Shown here: positions 21,676 through 33,346 of the stretch, piece after piece
Position numbering within the stretch: the first letter of the stretch is position 1
Layout: every line of letters starts with the position of its first letter
Assembly: GCA_033439265.1 (NCBI GenBank)
Contig: JAVTVX010000019.1
Location: 2,115,501-2,179,500 of the forward strand
Reading direction: 5' to 3'
Length of the DNA stretch: 64,000 nt
DNA from: Dillenia suffruticosa
Taxonomy: Eukaryota > Streptophyta > Magnoliopsida > Dilleniales > Dilleniaceae
The notes under the pieces: generated by a model
What the model was told of the DNA's origin: nothing
The model's input: the letters and a program-made list of their open reading frames with translations, nothing else
Database searches by the model: none
Translations under genes and position numbers: made by a program

Positions 21676-23994
21676 GAAAGTGACAAAGTCACTTTCCCAA
21701 TTCTTTCCCTCATTTCTCTCCCGTCACCCTCTCTCATCTCTCACCCCCAATCTCTCCCTCTCTGTTTCTTTCATTCTCTCCCTCTCCCGACTATCTCTCT
21801 CTCTCTTTATCTCTCTTTCATCTCTCTCACTCTCTTGATTTTGTGCTTGCTCCATCTCTCCCTCCCGCGAGCACGCGACAGCTCCGATTTCTCTCCTGCT
21901 CGAGCGCGACGGTCACTCTCTCCTTTGCTTGCTCATGCGCGTTGCTCCCTGTGAGCTCCACCCTTCTGCAACCTTCGCAGAAGCTTCAAGCCGGCAGTAG
22001 CAAGAGACATTCGAAACCCTAGGCCGCGACCTGCATTTCATCCCTTGTGCAGGTAAGAACGATTCTCTGATCAATAGCTTAGGGGTTTTGATTCTCTTGG
22101 AAATTAGGGTTAATTGCTAAAGTGTGCTTCGATTTGGAAACATTACAGAGGTCTGGACCGAGTTGTAGACGCACGGACGCTAGAGCTGCAAGCTGCGAAA
22201 ACCCTAGGTAAGGGAAATTTTAGTTCCTTCAGAAATTTGAATGAGTTTAGTCCGAATTTAGAATGAGAGATTTGTATATACTCTGAAAATGTTTGAAATT
22301 TAAAAAGAGTGCATTTTCCTGAATTTTGATATATGATTTCTAGGGTTAGGTCTAAATTCTACATGAATTTAGGTTGATTAAATACGAAAGAAGCGTGTTA
22401 GATGAAATTAGAACTTATTGGGCTGATTTGAATAGATTTCTTTGGAGTTTGAATTGAAATTGTGAATTATTGGCCTAGGTTGACTTTTTGGAGACTTGAA
22501 GAGAGCCATTTTGGAAAACTTATAGAATTAGGGAGTGAATACCCTCCCTAGAAGGTGAGTGGACGGTCCGTTGCGTTATAAATGAGTAAATGAGTTTAAA
22601 ATTGTTTTATAAATGATTTTGTAAGATTTTTTCAGGTTTTATATAAATTGTTTTGTGATCGTGGGATGTCCGGACTGGGTTATGAAGTATGAATGCATCC
22701 ATTGTATTTATAAATGCATATGTGCCACATTTAATTTGATATTACTCTATGAATTACTATGACATGAAATTGATTATTGCTTGCTAGAAATTATGGCACA
22801 AGACTTGATAAATGACATATTTGAGAAATGCATGGTGCTAGTAGTTAATGGCTATAGTCATTCCCTCCACGGAGCGACCCGACGGGGTGGCGTGGTTGGG
22901 GTTTTATTGCGAGAGAGGTATACGCGGCCTCTGCTCTGCCACGTCGGACTATCCGGATTGCACCCCGGGGAGGTCCGAGCCAACGCCAAGGAAGGGGGTA
23001 GTGTTTGAAATACTGAAATGGAAAACCTCTTGGCGGGCTTTCGTCTTGGTTCGGCCAAACGCAAGACGGAAGTAATTTCGATGGGACCCTTGTGATTTTC
23101 TGAAAGAATACTTGATGTGGATGCATACTTTGCGAGTTATCTGATTTATTGAAAAATGTTTCGATATATATGAAATGTTATTTGAGAGATACTTTGACAC
23201 TCCCACATTCACCCCTCATTTATCACACAATTATACCATTGCACTCCACTCACTGAGTATTTCCCAATACTCACCCCTCCCTTTAACATTTTTCAGAGGA
23301 AGTCTAGGTCTGCTGCAGAAATTGGAGCTAGGGAAGATTTATTCCGCTGACTTGTGTATGTACATAGAAATGCAAGTTCATTTGGGTTGATTTTGAAGTC
23401 CATGGGATGAAAGACTTGTATAATTCTTTTGGTATGGATTAAATTAATACTTGTTTCATATATAAGAGCAAGTATTGATGGAATCCTTACGTGGTTAGTA
23501 CAGAACTTGTTCATTTTCTTTTAAACTCTCATATGGGACATTTGGATTGAAATTCTGAGCTTCGATACTTTCTTTTGGATTTGTGAAGTTCTGTACATCT
23601 CATACCGCTCGGATTTTACTGACGCTAGCTCGTTTCTTCATGCGAGTGTTAGAAAAATCCTGCGATTATGATTTGGGACTTCTTTGTTTAAATATTTTAA
23701 TTGTGCTGAGAATTTTGAAATGGCTGGGATTGTCAATTTTTGCATGCATGCATGTACAGGAACCCCCGTCCCATTCGCTTGTCGATGCATGCTCGTGTGT
23801 ACAGGGATGGACCGGATGGGTCCTTTATATGTGTATTGTCATATGATTTTTCTCATTTCTGATGGAGTGTGTATTGGATGAGTTTTGAACTGAATTGTAG
23901 CCTTGCGGAGTCCCGGTATAAGGGGAGGTTCTGCCCGTGTACCGAGACGACGCGGCGGCTGTTGCGTGGTCGATCCGAGGATCGGGGCGTGACA
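21631..23994 (+). repeat. 5' LTR (2364 bp) of the full-length element
   Basis: Starts TGTAACACCGAC followed by 30 A, then a perfect hairpin GGGAAAGTGAC-aaa-GTCACTTTCCC (21674-21698) and a CT-rich tract, and ends CGGGGCGTGACA. It contains splice-like signals: donor CAG|GTAAGA at 22053, acceptor ATTACAG ending at 22148, donor AG|GTAAGG at 22208, and acceptor TTTTTCAG ending at 23296. The small open frames inside it are not conserved in the other LTRs. Confidence 0.93.
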
Positions 23995-24001
23995 GTTTTA
24001 T

Positions 24002-24013
24002 TGGTATCAGAGC
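24002..24013 (+). other. Primer binding site (initiator tRNA-Met)
   Basis: TGGTATCAGAGC begins 7 bp after the 5' LTR. It is complementary to the 3' end of plant initiator tRNA-Met, the usual minus-strand primer of many plant LTR elements. Confidence 0.9.
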
Positions 24014-24249
24014 GAGGTTCACGATTTTTAAAAGTTTGATGGTTTTCGATATAATTTCAAATGTTTCCAAATGTCCCGAGAGTTTTGTAAAAACTTTGAA
24101 ATGTTTGGTTTTCGAAAAAGGTTTTCGGAGAATGTACAAAGTCTTCCATGGATTTCTTAGGAAATTAGAAACATTCTTTTTAGGGGGTTAAATATTAGCC
24201 TTCGCTTAACCGTTTGACTTAATTGTAACTCCTTGTTGTGTAGATCACT

Positions 24250-25647
24250 ATGCCTCCACGAAAGAGAATGAGGAATGTGAATGAGATTCCTCCGCCGGAG
24301 CATGAGGATGAGTCGTCCTCGCATGCTCTTCCTCCTTCCGTACCTACACAGCCGGCTCCTCCTACCGGGATTTCGGCTCCTCCTATTGCTGCTCTTCAGC
24401 AAGTAATAGAGTGGTGGAACACCTTCGGAGCGCAGTACCAAGCTCCACATGCGACTTCAGCTCCTCCACCGACCACTCCTTCAGTGCCGGTTGCTACTCC
24501 TAGTACCCCACTAGCGCCTCCTCCTCCGGTTGTCACAACAACCGATCGCCCTACTGTGGAGTTATCTAAGTTGATAAAGGAGGCAAGACAATTAGGATGT
24601 GAGACATTCGCGGGTACTTCTGATGCTTCAGTGGCCAAGGAATGGATTGGCCGAGTTCAAGAGACCGTCTCCGACATGAGATTAAGCGATGAGATGAAAT
24701 TATGGGTGGCGGTGAAACTGTTGGATAAAGGTGCAAGAACATGGTGGGAGAATGTGAAGGGAAGGGCTCCTGTTCCTCTTAATTGGACAGAATTTCTTAG
24801 GGCCTTCGAGGAGAAATACGACACCCGATTCTATCGGGATCAAAAAAGAGAGGATTTTTTCAAATTAGCTCAAGGAAACAAGACAGTATCTGAGTACGAG
24901 ACAGAACTGAGAGAGCTTGCTAATTATGTTCCGGAGTTTGTGAACTCCGAGGAGTCTCTAAGTTCAAAGTTCGAGTCGGGACTAAATTTGAATATCAGAG
25001 AGAAAATGCCCATCACCAAGGGGCATACTTTCCAAGACATTCTAGACTTGGCCTTGAGGGCCGAGAAAATGGTGATGGAGAGAAACAAAGTCAAAGAGCA
25101 TCATGGGAAAGGAAAGAGGCCTAGTGGCTCCGGTTCGAGTCAAGATTTTAAAAGAAGTCGAGACATGGGCTCTTATAGCGGTAGATCCTTTTCGGGATCG
25201 GTTGGCTTTCTTCCAAGGCAATCTACTTTTAGGCCTAGTGCTCCCAGCAGAACTGTTAGTATGGGAGTAGGGTCCATGGGTGGCAGAGGAGAAACTTGCC
25301 CAAATTGTAAGGGACGTCATCCGGGTCCATGTGTGGAACCCAAAAGATGCTACCATTGTGGGAAGGAGGGTCACATTCGGCACTCTTGTCCGGAGTTAAA
25401 TGTAGAAGGGCAAGGAAGCCGACAAGTTAGAGGTCCCTCGAGTGGTTTTAGAAGAGATTCGACGATTGCTCCCACACCTTCCACTAGCAATGCACCGAGG
25501 ACGGGCACGGGAAGTAATACTGTAGCTGCCCCCACACAACGCCCTCAACCTAGAACTCAGACCCGAATCTATGCCATGACAAATGAAGAGGCCCAAGTGA
25601 ATCCTGATGTAGTCACAGGTAAATCTCTATTAAATTTTAAGTTTTGA
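24250..25647 (+). CDS. gag: Retrotransposon gag (capsid and CCHC nucleocapsid)
   Basis: 465-residue open frame starting MPPRKRMRN. It has a proline-rich N-terminal third, then a Retrotrans_gag-type capsid region (about residues 115-270) with WWENVKGRAP and FRAFEEKYDTRFYRDQKR-like signatures. A basic linker precedes a zinc knuckle near residues 367-380 (CYHCGKEGHIRHSC, C-X2-C-X4-H-X4-C). The frame ends just after a strong donor (ACAG|GTAAAT, GT at 25619). The last nine codons are therefore probably intron, and gag probably continues into pol by splicing. Confidence 0.92.
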   Translation: MPPRKRMRNVNEIPPPEHEDESSSHALPPSVPTQPAPPTGISAPPIAALQQVIEWWNTFGAQYQAPHATSAPPPTTPSVPVATPSTPLAPPPPVVTTTDRPTVELSKLIKEARQLGCETFAGTSDASVAKEWIGRVQETVSDMRLSDEMKLWVAVKLLDKGARTWWENVKGRAPVPLNWTEFLRAFEEKYDTRFYRDQKREDFFKLAQGNKTVSEYETELRELANYVPEFVNSEESLSSKFESGLNLNIREKMPITKGHTFQDILDLALRAEKMVMERNKVKEHHGKGKRPSGSGSSQDFKRSRDMGSYSGRSFSGSVGFLPRQSTFRPSAPSRTVSMGVGSMGGRGETCPNCKGRHPGPCVEPKRCYHCGKEGHIRHSCPELNVEGQGSRQVRGPSSGFRRDSTIAPTPSTSNAPRTGTGSNTVAAPTQRPQPRTQTRIYAMTNEEAQVNPDVVTGKSLLNFKF

Positions 25648-25751
25648 AATTGAAAATGTGACATAAATGGTTTATGATTATAATTTGATAGTTGTGATCA
25701 TGGCTTAAAGAATGTGGATGATATGACTTTGTTTATGGTTTATAATTATAG
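25619..25751 (+). other. Candidate 133-bp intron between gag and pol
   Basis: GTAAATCTC at 25619 and a T/A-rich stretch ending TTATAG at 25751 bound a 133-bp segment with in-frame stops. Gag codes to 25618 (codon position 1) and pol resumes at 25752, which keeps the reading frame and the TG-T/M junction seen before the protease in related gypsy polyproteins. If unspliced, gag ends alone. It is inferred from sequence only. Confidence 0.6.
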
Positions 25752-25756
25752 GTACA

Positions 25757-28177
25757 ATGAAAATTTTTGATGTTGATGCACATGTGCTTATAGATACCGG
25801 GTCTAATCATTCCTTTGTGAGTTCGGGATTTGCTAGACATTCTGATAAGCCTTTAGTTCCACTGGTTGAGAAATTATTGGTTATCACACCTTTGGGAGAA
25901 CATTTAATCAAGGGAACAATGTATAAGTCTTGTGAGGTAAAAATCGGGAAAGTAACTCTCGAGGCGGATTTGATTCCGTTGGAAATGAAAGATTTTGATA
26001 TCATTCTAGGTATGGATTGGCTGTATCTTCACCGAGCTTCCGTGAATTGCTTCACTAAGGAAGTGGAATTCCGAAGGCCAGGACATCCCTTGCTTGTATT
26101 CGCCGGAGAACGGCGAGTGTTACCGAGTTGTATAATTTCAGCTCTTGAAGCACGGAGACTAGTGCATAAGGGATGTGAAGCTTATTTGGCACACATTGTT
26201 GATACCACTGTGAGAAGTCCTAGTCGGGACGATATTTCTGTGGTGAATGAGTTTCCGGAGGTTTTTCCGGAAGAGTTGCCTGGGTTGCCACCAAACCGGG
26301 AGTTCGATTTCACAATAGACCTAATTCCCGGTACTGCACCAATTTCTATTCCCCCGTATCGAATGGCACCCGCAGAGTTGAAAGAGCTGAAGGTTCAGCT
26401 CCAAGAGTTGTTGGAGAAAGGGTTTATCCGACCGAGCACTTCACCTTGGGGTGCTCCGGTCTTGTTTGTAAAGAAAAAGGATGGAACCCTCCGATTATGT
26501 ATTGACTACCGACAGCTCAACAAGGCAACGATAAAGAATAAGTATCCTCTTCCGAGAATTGATGATCTGTTTGATCAACTTCAAGGTGCAAGTGTCTTTT
26601 CAAAGATCGACTTGAGATCTGGTTATCATCAGTTGAAGATCAAGGATGGTGATGTTCATAAGACCGCATTTAGAACGCGGTATGGACACTACGAATTCCT
26701 AGTAATGCCCTTTGGATTGACGAATGCTCCTGCGGCCTTCATGGATCTCATGAATCGAGTGTTCCATCCCTATCTTGATAAATTTGTCATAGTCTTCATC
26801 GACGACATTTTGGTGTATTCCAAAAATGATGAAGAGCATTCCAAACATCTCCGAATTATATTGTATGGGAAACGAATGTGCATTCCGAAAAATGAAGACC
26901 TCCGGAAGGCTATACTCGAAGAGGCGCATTCCTCGGCCTATGCTATGCATCCGGGGAGTACCAAAATGTATCGAACCATCAAAGAATCATATTGGTGGTC
27001 TGGGATGAAGAGAGAGATAGCCGAATTTGTGGCGAGGTGTCTTGTATGCCAGCAGATCAAGGTTGAACATCAGAAACCGGCAGGGACACTTCAACCACTA
27101 CCAATTCCCGAATGGAAATGGGAGCATATCACTATGGATTTCGTAGTGGGATTGCCACGTACTCCGAGCCGTCACGATGCCATATGGGTGATTGTAGACC
27201 GTCTCACCAAATCGGCTCACTTCTTGCCGATTCAGAATACTTATTCCTTGGAAAGATTGGCAAAGTTGTACATTGATGAGATCGTAAGGCTTCACGGAGT
27301 ACCGGTGTCTATTGTATCGGACCGTGATCCTCGATTCACTTCTAGATTCTGGCCAAAGTTACAAGAGTCCTTAGGGACTAAGTTGAAATTCAGCACTGCT
27401 TTTCATCCCCAAACCGATGGACAATCGGAGCGCACCATCCAAACATTGGAGGACATGCTTAGGGCATGTGTTATGGAATTTCAAGATAGTTGGGATAGAC
27501 ACCTTCCGTTGGTTGAATTTGCCTACAACAACAGTTACCAAGCAAGCATAGGGATGCCTCCATATGAAGCCCTTTATGGAAGGAAGTGTCGTACTCCCTT
27601 GTGTTGGGATGAAGTTGGAGAGAGAAAGATGGAAAGCATAGAAATGATCGAGGCCACTAAAGAAAAAGTGAAGCTGATTCGGGAAAGAATGAAGGCGGCT
27701 CAAGATCGACAAAAGAGCTATGCTGACAAGAGAAGAAGACCTTTGGAATTTGAAGAAGGAGATATGGTGTTTTTGAAGATATCTCCTTGGAAGGGCGTAA
27801 TCCGTTTTCAGAAACGGGGAAAGCTAAATCCTCGTTACATTGGTCCCTTCAAAATTCTTGAAAGGGTTGGTCAAGTGGCATACCGGTTAGAATTACCACC
27901 GGAGTTGCAGAGGATACATAATGTTTTTCACGTTTCCATATTGAAGAAGTATTTACCGGATCCCTCACACGCATTGGAAGCACCTCCAGTGGAATTGAAT
28001 GAGAATTTGAGTTTCAAGGTACAACCGGTGAAGATCATTGATAGGCAAATCAAGCAATTGAGGAATAAGCAGATTCCTATGGTTAAGGTGCTATGGAGAA
28101 ATAATCAAGTTGAAGAACAGACTTGGGAAACCGAAGAATTAATGCGGAAGCAACAACCGCAGCTCTTTGATGTATAA
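25757..28177 (+). CDS. pol: Retrotransposon pol (protease, partial RT, integrase, chromodomain-like end), RNase H missing
   Basis: 806-residue open frame. The aspartic protease motif [13 protein letters not shown] is at about residues 10-22. Reverse transcriptase has [12 protein letters not shown], the [14 protein letters not shown] block and the catalytic FIDDILVYS near 348. At about residue 368 the sequence jumps from HLRIIL directly to [18 protein letters not shown], so the RT thumb/connection and all of RNase H (roughly 400 residues in relatives) are absent without loss of frame. Integrase follows: an HHCC zinc motif (about 395-435) and a D,D35E core (D in TMDFV near 460, D in SDRD near 521, E in QSERT). 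The end has [21 protein letters not shown] and a chromodomain-like tail. Catalytic residues present look intact, but cDNA synthesis should need a helper. Confidence 0.92.
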   Translation: MKIFDVDAHVLIDTGSNHSFVSSGFARHSDKPLVPLVEKLLVITPLGEHLIKGTMYKSCEVKIGKVTLEADLIPLEMKDFDIILGMDWLYLHRASVNCFTKEVEFRRPGHPLLVFAGERRVLPSCIISALEARRLVHKGCEAYLAHIVDTTVRSPSRDDISVVNEFPEVFPEELPGLPPNREFDFTIDLIPGTAPISIPPYRMAPAELKELKVQLQELLEKGFIRPSTSPWGAPVLFVKKKDGTLRLCIDYRQLNKATIKNKYPLPRIDDLFDQLQGASVFSKIDLRSGYHQLKIKDGDVHKTAFRTRYGHYEFLVMPFGLTNAPAAFMDLMNRVFHPYLDKFVIVFIDDILVYSKNDEEHSKHLRIILYGKRMCIPKNEDLRKAILEEAHSSAYAMHPGSTKMYRTIKESYWWSGMKREIAEFVARCLVCQQIKVEHQKPAGTLQPLPIPEWKWEHITMDFVVGLPRTPSRHDAIWVIVDRLTKSAHFLPIQNTYSLERLAKLYIDEIVRLHGVPVSIVSDRDPRFTSRFWPKLQESLGTKLKFSTAFHPQTDGQSERTIQTLEDMLRACVMEFQDSWDRHLPLVEFAYNNSYQASIGMPPYEALYGRKCRTPLCWDEVGERKMESIEMIEATKEKVKLIRERMKAAQDRQKSYADKRRRPLEFEEGDMVFLKISPWKGVIRFQKRGKLNPRYIGPFKILERVGQVAYRLELPPELQRIHNVFHVSILKKYLPDPSHALEAPPVELNENLSFKVQPVKIIDRQIKQLRNKQIPMVKVLWRNNQVEEQTWETEELMRKQQPQLFDV

Positions 28178-28213
28178 TTGTATCTTGGAATTTCGGGGAC
28201 GAAATTTGTTTTT

Positions 28214-28227
28214 AGGGGGTTAAGTGT
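28214..28227 (+). other. Polypurine tract region before the 3' LTR
   Basis: The sequence agggggttaagtgt immediately precedes the 3' LTR, after ggggacgaaatttg, a context typical of Tekay/Del elements. The purine run itself is short (AGGGGG), so the exact primer end is uncertain. Confidence 0.6.
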
Positions 28228-28238
28228 TGTAACACCGA

Positions 28239-28273
<35 letters not shown>

Positions 28274-30592
28274 GAAAGTGACAAAGTCACTTTCCCAATT
28301 CTTTCCCTCATTTCTCTCCCGTCACCCTCTCTCATCTCTCACCCCCAATCTCTCCCTCTCTGTTTCTTTCATTCTCTCCCTCTCCCGACTATCTCTCTCT
28401 CTCTTTATCTCTCTTTCATCTCTCTCACTCTCTTGATTTTGTGCTTGCTCCATCTCTCCCTCCCGCGAGCACGCGACAGCTCCGATTTCTCTCCTGCTCG
28501 AGCGCGACGGTCACTCTCTCCTTTGCTTGCTCATGCGCGTTGCTCCCTGTGAGCTCCACCCTTCTGCAACCTTCGCAGAAGCTTCAAGCCGGCAGTAGCA
28601 AGAGACATTCGAAACCCTAGGCCGCGACCTGCATTTCATCCCTTGTGCAGGTAAGAACGATTCTCTGATCAATAGCTTAGGGGTTTTGATTCTCTTGGAA
28701 ATTAGGGTTAATTGCTAAAGTGTGCTTCGATTTGGAAACATTACAGAGGTCTGGACCGAGTTGTAGACGCACGGACGCTAGAGCTGCAAGCTGCGAAAAC
28801 CCTAGGTAAGGGAAATTTTAGTTCCTTCAGAAATTTGAATGAGTTTAGTCCGAATTTAGAATGAGAGATTTGTATATACTCTGAAAATGTTTGAAATTTA
28901 AAAAGAGTGCATTTTCCTGAATTTTGATATATGATTTCTAGGGTTAGGTCTAAATTCTACATGAATTTAGGTTGATTAAATACGAAAGAAGCGTGTTAGA
29001 TGAAATTAGAACTTATTGGGCTGATTTGAATAGATTTCTTTGGAGTTTGAATTGAAATTGTGAATTATTGGCCTAGGTTGACTTTTTGGAGACTTGAAGA
29101 GAGCCATTTTGGAAAACTTATAGAATTAGGGAGTGAATACCCTCCCTAGAAGGTGAGTGGACGGTCCGTTGCGTTATAAATGAGTAAATGAGTTTAAAAT
29201 TGTTTTATAAATGATTTTGTAAGATTTTTTCAGGTTTTATATAAATTGTTTTGTGATCGTGGGATGTCCGGACTGGGTTATGAAGTATGAATGCATCCAT
29301 TGTATTTATAAATGCATATGTGCCACATTTAATTTGATATTACTCTATGAATTACTATGACATGAAATTGATTATTGCTTGCTAGAAATTATGGCACAAG
29401 ACTTGATAAATGACATATTTGAGAAATGCATGGTGCTAGTAGTTAATGGCTATAGTCATTCCCTCCACGGAGCGACCCGACGGGGTGGCGTGGTTGGGGT
29501 TTTATTGCGAGAGAGGTATACGCGGCCTCTGCTCTGCCACGTCGGACTATCCGGATTGCACCCCGGGGAGGTCCGAGCCAACGCCAAGGAAGGGGGTAGT
29601 GTTTGAAATACTGAAATGGAAAACCTCTTGGCGGGCTTTCGTCTTGGTTCGGCCAAACGCAAGACGGAAGTAATTTCGATGGGACCCTTGTGATTTTCTG
29701 AAAGAATACTTGATGTGGATGCATACTTTGCGAGTTATCTGATTTATTGAAAAATGTTTCGATATATATGAAATGTTATTTGAGAGATACTTTGACACTC
29801 CCACATTCACCCCTCATTTATCACACAATTATACCATTGCACTCCACTCACTGAGTATTTCCCAATACTCACCCCTCCCTTTAACATTTTTCAGAGGAAG
29901 TCTAGGTCTGCTGCAGAAATTGGAGCTAGGGAAGATTTATTCCGCTGACTTGTGTATGTACATAGAAATGCAAGTTCATTTGGGTTGATTTTGAAGTCCA
30001 TGGGATGAAAGACTTGTATAATTCTTTTGGTATGGATTAAATTAATACTTGTTTCATATATAAGAGCAAGTATTGATGGAATCCTTACGTGGTTAGTACA
30101 GAACTTGTTCATTTTCTTTTAAACTCTCATATGGGACATTTGGATTGAAATTCTGAGCTTCGATACTTTCTTTTGGATTTGTGAAGTTCTGTACATCTCA
30201 TACCGCTCGGATTTTACTGACGCTAGCTCGTTTCTTCATGCGAGTGTTAGAAAAATCCTGCGATTATGATTTGGGACTTCTTTGTTTAAATATTTTAATT
30301 GTGCTGAGAATTTTGAAATGGCTGGGATTGTCAATTTTTGCATGCATGCATGTACAGGAACCCCCGTCCCATTCGCTTGTCGATGCATGCTCGTGTGTAC
30401 AGGGATGGACCGGATGGGTCCTTTATATGTGTATTGTCATATGATTTTTCTCATTTCTGATGGAGTGTGTATTGGATGAGTTTTGAACTGAATTGTAGCC
30501 TTGCGGAGTCCCGGTATAAGGGGAGGTTCTGCCCGTGTACCGAGACGACGCGGCGGCTGTTGCGTGGTCGATCCGAGGATCGGGGCGTGACA
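28228..30592 (+). repeat. 3' LTR (2365 bp) of the full-length element
   Basis: Matches the 5' LTR with a constant offset of 6598 bp after the poly(A) run, which has 31 A here instead of 30. Every open frame inside the two LTRs translates identically. It ends GGGGCGTGACA and is followed by the target duplication AAGGT (30593-30597). Confidence 0.93.
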
Positions 30593-32522
30593 AAGGTGAT
30601 ACAATCAAAATTTCTAACCTTCATCCATAGATTTCGTAAAACTTTGAAACTATATAACCCAAGCACACTTCATTAACTTTGTCCACAGGCTTCACAAAGT
30701 TTTTAGAGAAATAATTATGTTCTTATCTATCCTTTCCATTTCTTTATGATTCATAACATGTCATAGCTAATAAAACAATAACTCATCATAAAGCTCAAGA
30801 CATATTTTTCTATCACACATCATAGTTAAGCATGCCACATAGTTTAATAATTCATTGCACACTCCATTTGAAAACTTAGTAAATTTTTAGCTTGAACAAT
30901 TCTTAGTAAATGAGTCGTAACTTGAGCTCCCCACCTCGGTTTGAGGGGTTTCAAACATCCACTTAAAACTAAGACATAAGCCTATAATTTTTGTACCAAT
31001 GACTAGACTCAATTCCAGTTAAACAAAAATACCCAACTCAATAAAGTAATAACATGAGGTTTATGAAGATTGCATGAGTTTGAGTAAAATTAACACATCT
31101 TGAGTAACACATATTAGATTACAGTGATTTAAGCGACCATTTAAAACTAATATATACGACTACAATGTCTATATTCAAAGTGCAACCTAATTCAGTTTAG
31201 AACATAGTTCAAATTAAGCAAAAAATTTCAATAAAAAACAAAGCATAGATTAAAATATGATCGATTTATACAAAAAAATAAATTATTTTGATATATCAAT
31301 AAAAATTCATTTTCTAATAAAATTTTTCATGTGATATGTTATTTTAAATCTCGAGAAGTCTAATCTAATTTGAAGAAAACTTTATTAAAATTGGAATTTT
31401 GAAGGAAAAAGTTAAAGAATAAGGTATGATCATATCGTTAAACTTGATGGAATTTCTAAATTTTCACCCCTCATGTCCAAAAGTAAAATTTCTTCACTCC
31501 TGTCTTAACATGATATCGACGTAATAAACGTATCAATGAAATATACATATGTACCGCACTTGTCTCGTAATTCTTCTCTGGATCTTTTAATTTTTACTCA
31601 CCAAACTATTGAGTTTCAAGATTGTTCTCTATGGTCCGTAGTACTTCCCAAGGACTACGGATAGCTTGATGGAATTAGGGGTGAGTTTTTGTAAGACAAA
31701 AGGGAAATTGCATATTAGAGTAGTTTTCGGAAGTGAAGAGGATTGAAGCTCTCTTTCTGTAACCCACAAAAAAAAAAAAAAAAGCTCTCTTTCTCTCTCT
31801 TAGTGGGGTGTGGACCCCTCCATTACTGCATGTCTTGCTTACTAGTCGTGGTATGTACTAATAATTTAAAGAAGCATAAGCTGACCTCGTATTGTCTTCC
31901 AGATTCATTAACCAGGCCAACAACCAAATAAATTTTGAATCCTGTTCGTGCCAAACCATGTCTTTGACCACCTGAAGCTAACAACCAAGTCAATATAACT
32001 CAGAACAAAGAAAGAAACCTTAGAGAGAGTGTGAATCGAGCAAATTTAGAATGGGAGAAAAATCTTAACTTTGGAATAGGAGGCGTAGTTAAGGTGGTGG
32101 CTGCATTTGTCCGAAAGAAAAGCAATTTATCTACATGGCGTGTTGGTAAATGTTTTGAACCTGTCCAGGCTGAAAAAGTATACTCGTTCTACAATGCTTG
32201 ATGCTTCTAGTTCTAAAGAACACTGCTCCTTTTGAAATGTGAAACCAGATCCTACAAATTGCAAGGACTCAAATCCTAGAATACAGGCACACCCCCATTC
32301 ATTATTTTAAAGATGCATATATTCTTGATGCTGCACGGAGGTGTCATCCCGTAGAGTGTTTGTCATGGCAGTCGACAAACAACTTGGACCTAATCCTGTA
32401 GTTGATTTACTCAAACAAATACATTACACTTTTTTTCTGAATTTTAACAGAGCCGTTCAGAAGAAAAGGTCATCATCATTAGTTATATCTTTTGTTGACC
32501 AAGTCCTTACACATATGTTCAG
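30593..32522. other. Array spacer upstream of CRRSP gene 5
   Basis: Resumes the array unit interrupted at 21630 and runs to the gene 5 promoter. The sequence is of the gene 1/3 type (for example aagcctataatttttgtacc), not the gene 2/4 type. No gene is seen. Confidence 0.7.
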
Positions 32523-32611
32523 TATAAATAATGCCAAAACCCTGCTGCTGCCAAACCATCTCTCACAAGTTTTTCCCCATTCTAAGCATCTAAGTCACAC
32601 ATTCTCTCAAC

Positions 32612-33346
32612 ATGTATTTCTCAAAGTTCAGCTTCTCTTTGTCCCTTCTCTCCCTTTCCCTTCTTCTTCAACTTGGTGTGGGTGTTGGAGCTGATCCATT
32701 AGCTTACTCTTGTACTAGTTCTGAAAATTTCACACCAAATGGCACTTACGCCTCGAACTTGTCAAAACTATTGGGCAATTTATACTTCAAAACAGCTCCA
32801 ACCGGTTTTGGTGTTGACATGGTCGGTCAGTACTCCCAGAACCAAGTGAATGGGCTCGCTTTATGTCGCGGTGATGTCAATGCCACAGAGTGCCAAACTT
32901 GTGTTGCTGGGGCAAGCAGCGAGATTGGAAAACTCTGCCCTTGCAACAAAGGAGCAATCATATGGTATGATAACTGCCTTTTGAAGTACTCTGACATGGA
33001 TTTTATCGGCAAAATCGACAACCAAAATAAATTTTACTTGGTGAATGTGAACAATGCAAGTGATCCCACCACTTTTAATCAAAGAACAAAGCGACTTTTG
33101 AGCTACCTATCTAGTGAAGCATATGCCGCACCCAAAATGTATGCTGCCGGAGAGCTAGAGCTTGGAGGGTCAGACAAGCTCTATGGGTTGGTACAATGCA
33201 CAAGGGATCTTTCAAGCAGTGATTGTCAGAAATGTCTTGACGATGCAGTGAGCGAGATTCCAAGCTGTTGTGAAGGGAAACAGGGAGGCAGAGTTGTTGG
33301 TGGAAGTTGTAACGTAAGATATGAAATTTATCCCTTCTTTGCGTAA
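32612..33346 (+). CDS. CRRSP gene 5: mosaic cysteine-rich repeat secretory protein
   Basis: 244 residues, with an intact signal peptide and two C-X8-C-X2-C Gnk2 motifs (C85/C94/C97 and C196/C205/C208). It combines the gene 1/3 N-terminus (AYSCTSS) with gene 2/4 residues in the middle (Q78, S168, A172), and returns to gene 1/3 DNA variants near the stop (gaagggaaac, gcttatatagg). TATAAATA is at 32523 and TTGACC is upstream. It is the last intact copy before the array decays. Confidence 0.92.
   Translation: MYFSKFSFSLSLLSLSLLLQLGVGVGADPLAYSCTSSENFTPNGTYASNLSKLLGNLYFKTAPTGFGVDMVGQYSQNQVNGLALCRGDVNATECQTCVAGASSEIGKLCPCNKGAIIWYDNCLLKYSDMDFIGKIDNQNKFYLVNVNNASDPTTFNQRTKRLLSYLSSEAYAAPKMYAAGELELGGSDKLYGLVQCTRDLSSSDCQKCLDDAVSEIPSCCEGKQGGRVVGGSCNVRYEIYPFFA

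Larger units (their letters stand above)
21631..30592 (+). mobile_element. Full-length Ty3/gypsy chromovirus-type LTR retrotransposon (8962 bp), pol-deleted
   Basis: Order: 5' LTR (21631-23994), tRNA-Met primer site (24002), gag (24250), protease, reverse transcriptase, integrase, chromodomain-like tail, polypurine tract (28214), 3' LTR (28228-30592). The 5-bp duplication AAGGT flanks it. The two LTRs differ, as far as I compared, only by one A in the poly(A) run (30 versus 31), which points to a very recent insertion. Gene order with integrase after RT defines Ty3/gypsy. The tail with [15 protein letters not shown] and [10 protein letters not shown] resembles Tekay/Del chromodomains. RT is cut short and RNase H is missing, so the element is probably not autonomous. 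Confidence 0.93.

Noticed and set aside
22781-23126. Small open frames on both strands inside the full element's LTRs
   Set aside because: Identical in the two LTRs because the LTRs are identical, and not kept in the related LTR F.
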